From Thermoanaerobaculaceae bacterium (GTDB lineage: Bacteria > Acidobacteriota > Thermoanaerobaculia > Thermoanaerobaculales > Thermoanaerobaculaceae), in the NCBI GenBank assembly GCA_022865555.1, contig JALHTD010000320.1:1-8342 (forward strand): DNA of 8,342 bases, in the 5' to 3' direction. The notes beneath the pieces were generated by a model. That model ran no database searches. It saw nothing but the letters and a program-made list of their open reading frames with translations, and was not told where the DNA came from. Made by a program: the position numbers and the translations under genes. This document shows positions 6,263 to 8,342 of this stretch, one piece after another (within the stretch, counting starts at the first letter, position 1; each line of letters begins with the position of its first letter).

Positions 6263-6308
6263 GGTTCCTCCCGGCAGCCCGACGGCGGCTGCTGCACGCT
6301 TGCGGGTG

Positions 6309-6325
6309 AGCAAACCGTGTGCCAA
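6309..6325 (-). promoter_or_regulatory. Predicted sigma-54 (-24/-12) promoter of the lipoprotein gene
   Basis: The minus strand reads TTGGCACACGGTTTGCT. This matches the RpoN consensus TGGCACG-N4-TTGCW in TGGCAC, the spacing, and TTGCT, with one mismatch (A for the G after CAC). The invariant GG (-24) and GC (-12) are correctly spaced. The expected transcription start is near 6298, leaving about 36 nt of leader that contains the ribosome-binding site at 6265-6272. I saw no other TGGCAC-N5-TTGC match in the window. RpoN promoters need an AAA+ enhancer-binding protein; a dyad that could be its site lies at 6386-6400. Confidence 0.6.
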
Positions 6326-6385
6326 TCGTGGGCGAGCCGGGCAGCTTCCAGCCACCGGTGAGTAGCGTGGGTGCGCACATGCAGG

Positions 6386-6400
6386 GGACACGTTGTGTCC
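6386..6400. promoter_or_regulatory. Perfect dyad, candidate regulator/enhancer site
   Basis: GGACAC-GTT-GTGTCC is a perfect 6-bp inverted repeat with a 3-bp centre. It lies about 88-102 bp upstream of the predicted sigma-54 start at 6298, a usual distance for an enhancer-binding protein, and upstream of topA on the other strand. Two 8-bp palindromes, CACCGGTG (6353-6360) and GTGCGCAC (6371-6378), lie nearby. There is no T-run after the dyad on either strand, so a terminator is unlikely. Confidence 0.4.
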
Positions 6401-6451
6401 TCAACGAGGGACGAGAGCGGCATCGCCCGATCCCGCGCCCCTTGACATCGC

Positions 6452-6460
6452 TGCTAGAGT
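6452..6460 (+). promoter_or_regulatory. Possible extended -10 promoter of topA
   Basis: TGCTAGAGT combines a TGn extension with a TATAAT-like hexamer (TAGAGT, four of six bases). Transcription would start near 6467 and give a leader of only about 11 nt, most of it the ribosome-binding site GGAGGAG (6469-6475). A TTGACA at 6442-6447 is only 7 bp upstream of the hexamer, so it cannot be the -35 for this box. The assignment is weak. Confidence 0.3.
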
Positions 6461-6477
6461 GCAGCCCCGGAGGAGCC

Positions 6478-8342
6478 GTGGACGAGTCGCTGGTAATCGT
6501 GGAGTCGCCCGCCAAGGCGCGGACGCTGGGCCGCTACCTGGGGAAGGGGTATGCCGTTGTCGCCTCGGTGGGGCACGTGCGCGATCTGCCGAAGAACGAG
6601 CTCGGCATTGACGTTGAGCACGGCTTCGAGCCGGTCTACCAGCCCCTCCCGGCCAAGCGCAAGGTGATCGCCGAGATCCAGCAGGCGGCGCGGCAGGCTT
6701 CCCGGGTGTTGATCGCCACCGACCCGGACCGCGAGGGCGAGGCGATCGGCTGGCACCTCGCCGAGCTGCTGGGCGGGATCGGCAAGCCGGTTGAGCGAGT
6801 GCTCTTCCACGAGATCACCAAGCGGGCGGTGCAGGAGGCGATCGCACACCCGCGCCCCCTCGACCACCACCTCATCGACTCCCAGCAGGCGAGGCGGGTG
6901 CTGGACCGTCTGGTCGGGTACAAGCTCTCCCCGCTGCTCTGGGACAAGGTCAAGCGCGGCCTCTCCGCGGGACGGGTCCAGTCGGTGGCGCTGAAGATGA
7001 TCTGCGACCGCGAGGCGGAGATCGAGGCGTTCATCGCCGAGGAGTACTGGCACCTGGACGCACGGCTCGCAGCCGGGCAACCCCCCTCGTTCATCGCGCG
7101 CCTCGCGCAGCGTGACGGCAAGAAGCTGATCGTCCACGACGGCGAAACCGCCGCGGCAGTGAAGGCCGAGGTGGAGCGCGAGCGCTTCGTCGTCGCCAAG
7201 GTCACCAAGCGGCGGCGCCAGCAGAGGGCGGCGCCACCTTTCGTGACCGCCAAGCTGCAGCAGGCCGCCTACAAGCGACACCACTTCCCGGTCCGCAAGA
7301 CCATGCAACTTGCCCAGAAGCTCTACGAAGGCGTGGACCTTGGAGGCGGGGAGCGGGTGGGCCTCATCACCTACATGCGCACGGACTCGGTGCGGGTGGC
7401 GGCGGAAGCCGTAGCTGCGGCCCGTGAGCTGATCGCCGAGGTGTACGGCAACGCGTCCCTCCCCGACAAGCCCAACTTCTTCAAGAACCGCGCGGCGGCC
7501 CAGGACGCTCACGAGGCGATTCGCCCAACCGACCCGGCCCGGACGCCGGAGGAGATGTCGCGCGTCCTCTCTGGCGACGAGCTGAAGCTGTACACGCTGA
7601 TCTGGCAGCGGTTCGTGGCCTCCCAGATGACCCCCGCGCTCTTCGACGTCACCGACGTGCTGGTGGAGGCCGGGCGCTACGGCTTCAAGGCTCGGGGTGA
7701 GGTGGAGGTGGATGCCGGCTACCTGCGGGTCTACCGCGAGGAGGAGGCGCCGGAGCAGAAGCCACCCCAGGAGCAGGAGGAAGAGGAGCCCACCGCGAAG
7801 AGGCTGCCCGTGCTCACCGAGGGGGAGACGCTCACCCTCGAGGAGCTCTCCTCGACGCAGAAGTTCACCCAGCCGCCGCCGCGGTTCACCGAGTCCACGC
7901 TGGTGAAGGCGCTGGAGGAGAACGGCATCGGCCGTCCGTCCACGTACGCGCAGATCATCGCGACGCTCTCCGACCGCTCCTACGTGGCGCGCCAGAAGGG
8001 GACGTTCTTCCCCACGGAGCTGGGCAAGCTGGTCAACCGGCTGCTCACGGCCTCTTTCGGGGATCTCATCAACGAGAGCTACACCGCCCGCATGGAGGAG
8101 CAGCTCGACGAGATCGCCGAGGGAAAGCTTGACTGGCGAGCCGCCCTCGCCAAGTTCTGGGCGACGTTCACGGATGACCTGGAGCGCGCCAAGGTCGAGA
8201 TGACCTCCGTGAAGGGCCAGGGGGTGGAGACCAAGGAGACGTGCCCGACCTGCGGCGCCCCGATGGTGCTGCGTTTCGGGCGATACGGCGAGTACCTGGC
8301 GTGCTCCAACTACCCGACGTGCAAGACCACGCGGGAGCCAGG
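6478..8342 (+). CDS. topA: DNA topoisomerase I, type IA (3' truncated)
   Basis: Type IA topoisomerase that relaxes negative supercoils by cutting one strand through a 5'-phosphotyrosine. The first 621 codons are present and the frame is still open at the window end. The start is GTG at 6478, with GGAGG 4 nt upstream, and the product begins DESLVIVESPAK. The TOPRIM domain shows E9 and DPDREGEA (D82, D84, E86). LSAGRVQSVAL is at 162-172. The active-site tyrosine is Y299 in ITYMRTDS, and HEAIRPT is at 345-351 with H345. An acidic linker covers about 420-439. The first C4 zinc finger is complete, C589-x2-C592-x16-C609-x5-C615. Bacterial TopA is usually 700-900 residues, so the missing part probably holds more zinc or winged C-terminal repeats. 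dprA upstream on the same strand is a frequent neighbour, but here an antiparallel lipoprotein gene separates them. Confidence 0.98.
   Translation, partial: MDESLVIVESPAKARTLGRYLGKGYAVVASVGHVRDLPKNELGIDVEHGFEPVYQPLPAKRKVIAEIQQAARQASRVLIATDPDREGEAIGWHLAELLGGIGKPVERVLFHEITKRAVQEAIAHPRPLDHHLIDSQQARRVLDRLVGYKLSPLLWDKVKRGLSAGRVQSVALKMICDREAEIEAFIAEEYWHLDARLAAGQPPSFIARLAQRDGKKLIVHDGETAAAVKAEVERERFVVAKVTKRRRQQRAAPPFVTAKLQQAAYKRHHFPVRKTMQLAQKLYEGVDLGGGERVGLITYMRTDSVRVAAEAVAAARELIAEVYGNASLPDKPNFFKNRAAAQDAHEAIRPTDPARTPEEMSRVLSGDELKLYTLIWQRFVASQMTPALFDVTDVLVEAGRYGFKARGEVEVDAGYLRVYREEEAPEQKPPQEQEEEEPTAKRLPVLTEGETLTLEELSSTQKFTQPPPRFTESTLVKALEENGIGRPSTYAQIIATLSDRSYVARQKGTFFPTELGKLVNRLLTASFGDLINESYTARMEEQLDEIAEGKLDWRAALAKFWATFTDDLERAKVEMTSVKGQGVETKETCPTCGAPMVLRFGRYGEYLACSNYPTCKTTREP

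Noticed and set aside
6263..6391. N-terminal extension of the unknown lipoprotein by 43 residues
   Set aside because: It would bury the lipoprotein signal inside the protein and put the sigma-54 promoter in coding sequence. The Shine-Dalgarno at 6265-6272 supports the start at 6262.
6442..6447. TTGACA as the -35 box of topA
   Set aside because: At 16-18 bp downstream the sequence is CCCCGG-like, not a -10 box. The nearest -10-like hexamer (TAGAGT) is only 7 bp away.
7739..7800. Acidic Glu/Gln/Pro-rich stretch in topA as a possible insertion
   Set aside because: Bacterial TopA proteins commonly carry a variable charged linker at this point. The frame is unbroken and the flanking motifs are in the normal order.
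1..8342. CRISPR arrays, tRNA or rRNA genes, insertion sequences, toxin-antitoxin or phage genes
   Set aside because: No regularly spaced repeats, cloverleaf-like sequence, terminal inverted repeats or recognisable mobile-element proteins were seen on either strand.

Overview
This is a high-G+C chromosomal window (about two-thirds G+C by eye) from an unidentified bacterium with an outer membrane. The evidence for the outer membrane is three predicted lipoproteins and a large secreted protein with an outer-membrane-type beta-barrel ending in Phe. The presence of dprA just before topA is common in several deep Gram-negative lineages (for example Myxococcota, Desulfobacterota, and NC10/Rokubacteria-like or Acidobacteria-like groups). 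I cannot place it more precisely. No rRNA, tRNA, CRISPR array, insertion sequence or long repeat was seen. The longest non-coding stretch is about 215 bp.

Layout: (1) 2-628 (+) is the C-terminal 208 residues of an ABC exporter ATPase domain, cut by the window start. (2) 692-4593 (-) is a compact three-gene operon, read right to left. It encodes a small TPR lipoprotein, a CsgG/LpoB-like lipoprotein whose start overlaps the TPR gene by 14 nt, and a 945-residue protein. That protein combines a signal peptide, a HExxH metallopeptidase-like domain, a TolB-like beta-propeller and an Omp85-like C-terminal barrel. A TATAAT promoter lies just upstream. (3) 4662-5669 (+) is dprA, the DNA-processing protein of natural transformation, divergent from the operon. 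(4) 5666-6262 (-) is a lipoprotein gene of unknown function. It converges on dprA so tightly that both stop codons lie on the same CTAG. It is preceded by an excellent sigma-54 -24/-12 promoter and, further upstream, a perfect dyad. (5) 6478-8342 (+) is topA, DNA topoisomerase I, cut by the window end after its first zinc-finger motif.

Interpretation: dprA and topA are conserved housekeeping/competence genes. The two minus-strand units are envelope genes placed around them. The three-gene operon is the best candidate for an undescribed system: two outer-membrane-sorted lipoproteins together with a barrel protein that carries a peptidase-like domain and a propeller on its periplasmic side. The second candidate is the sigma-54-controlled lipoprotein gene between dprA and topA. 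These roles are inferred from architecture. No homology search was possible.
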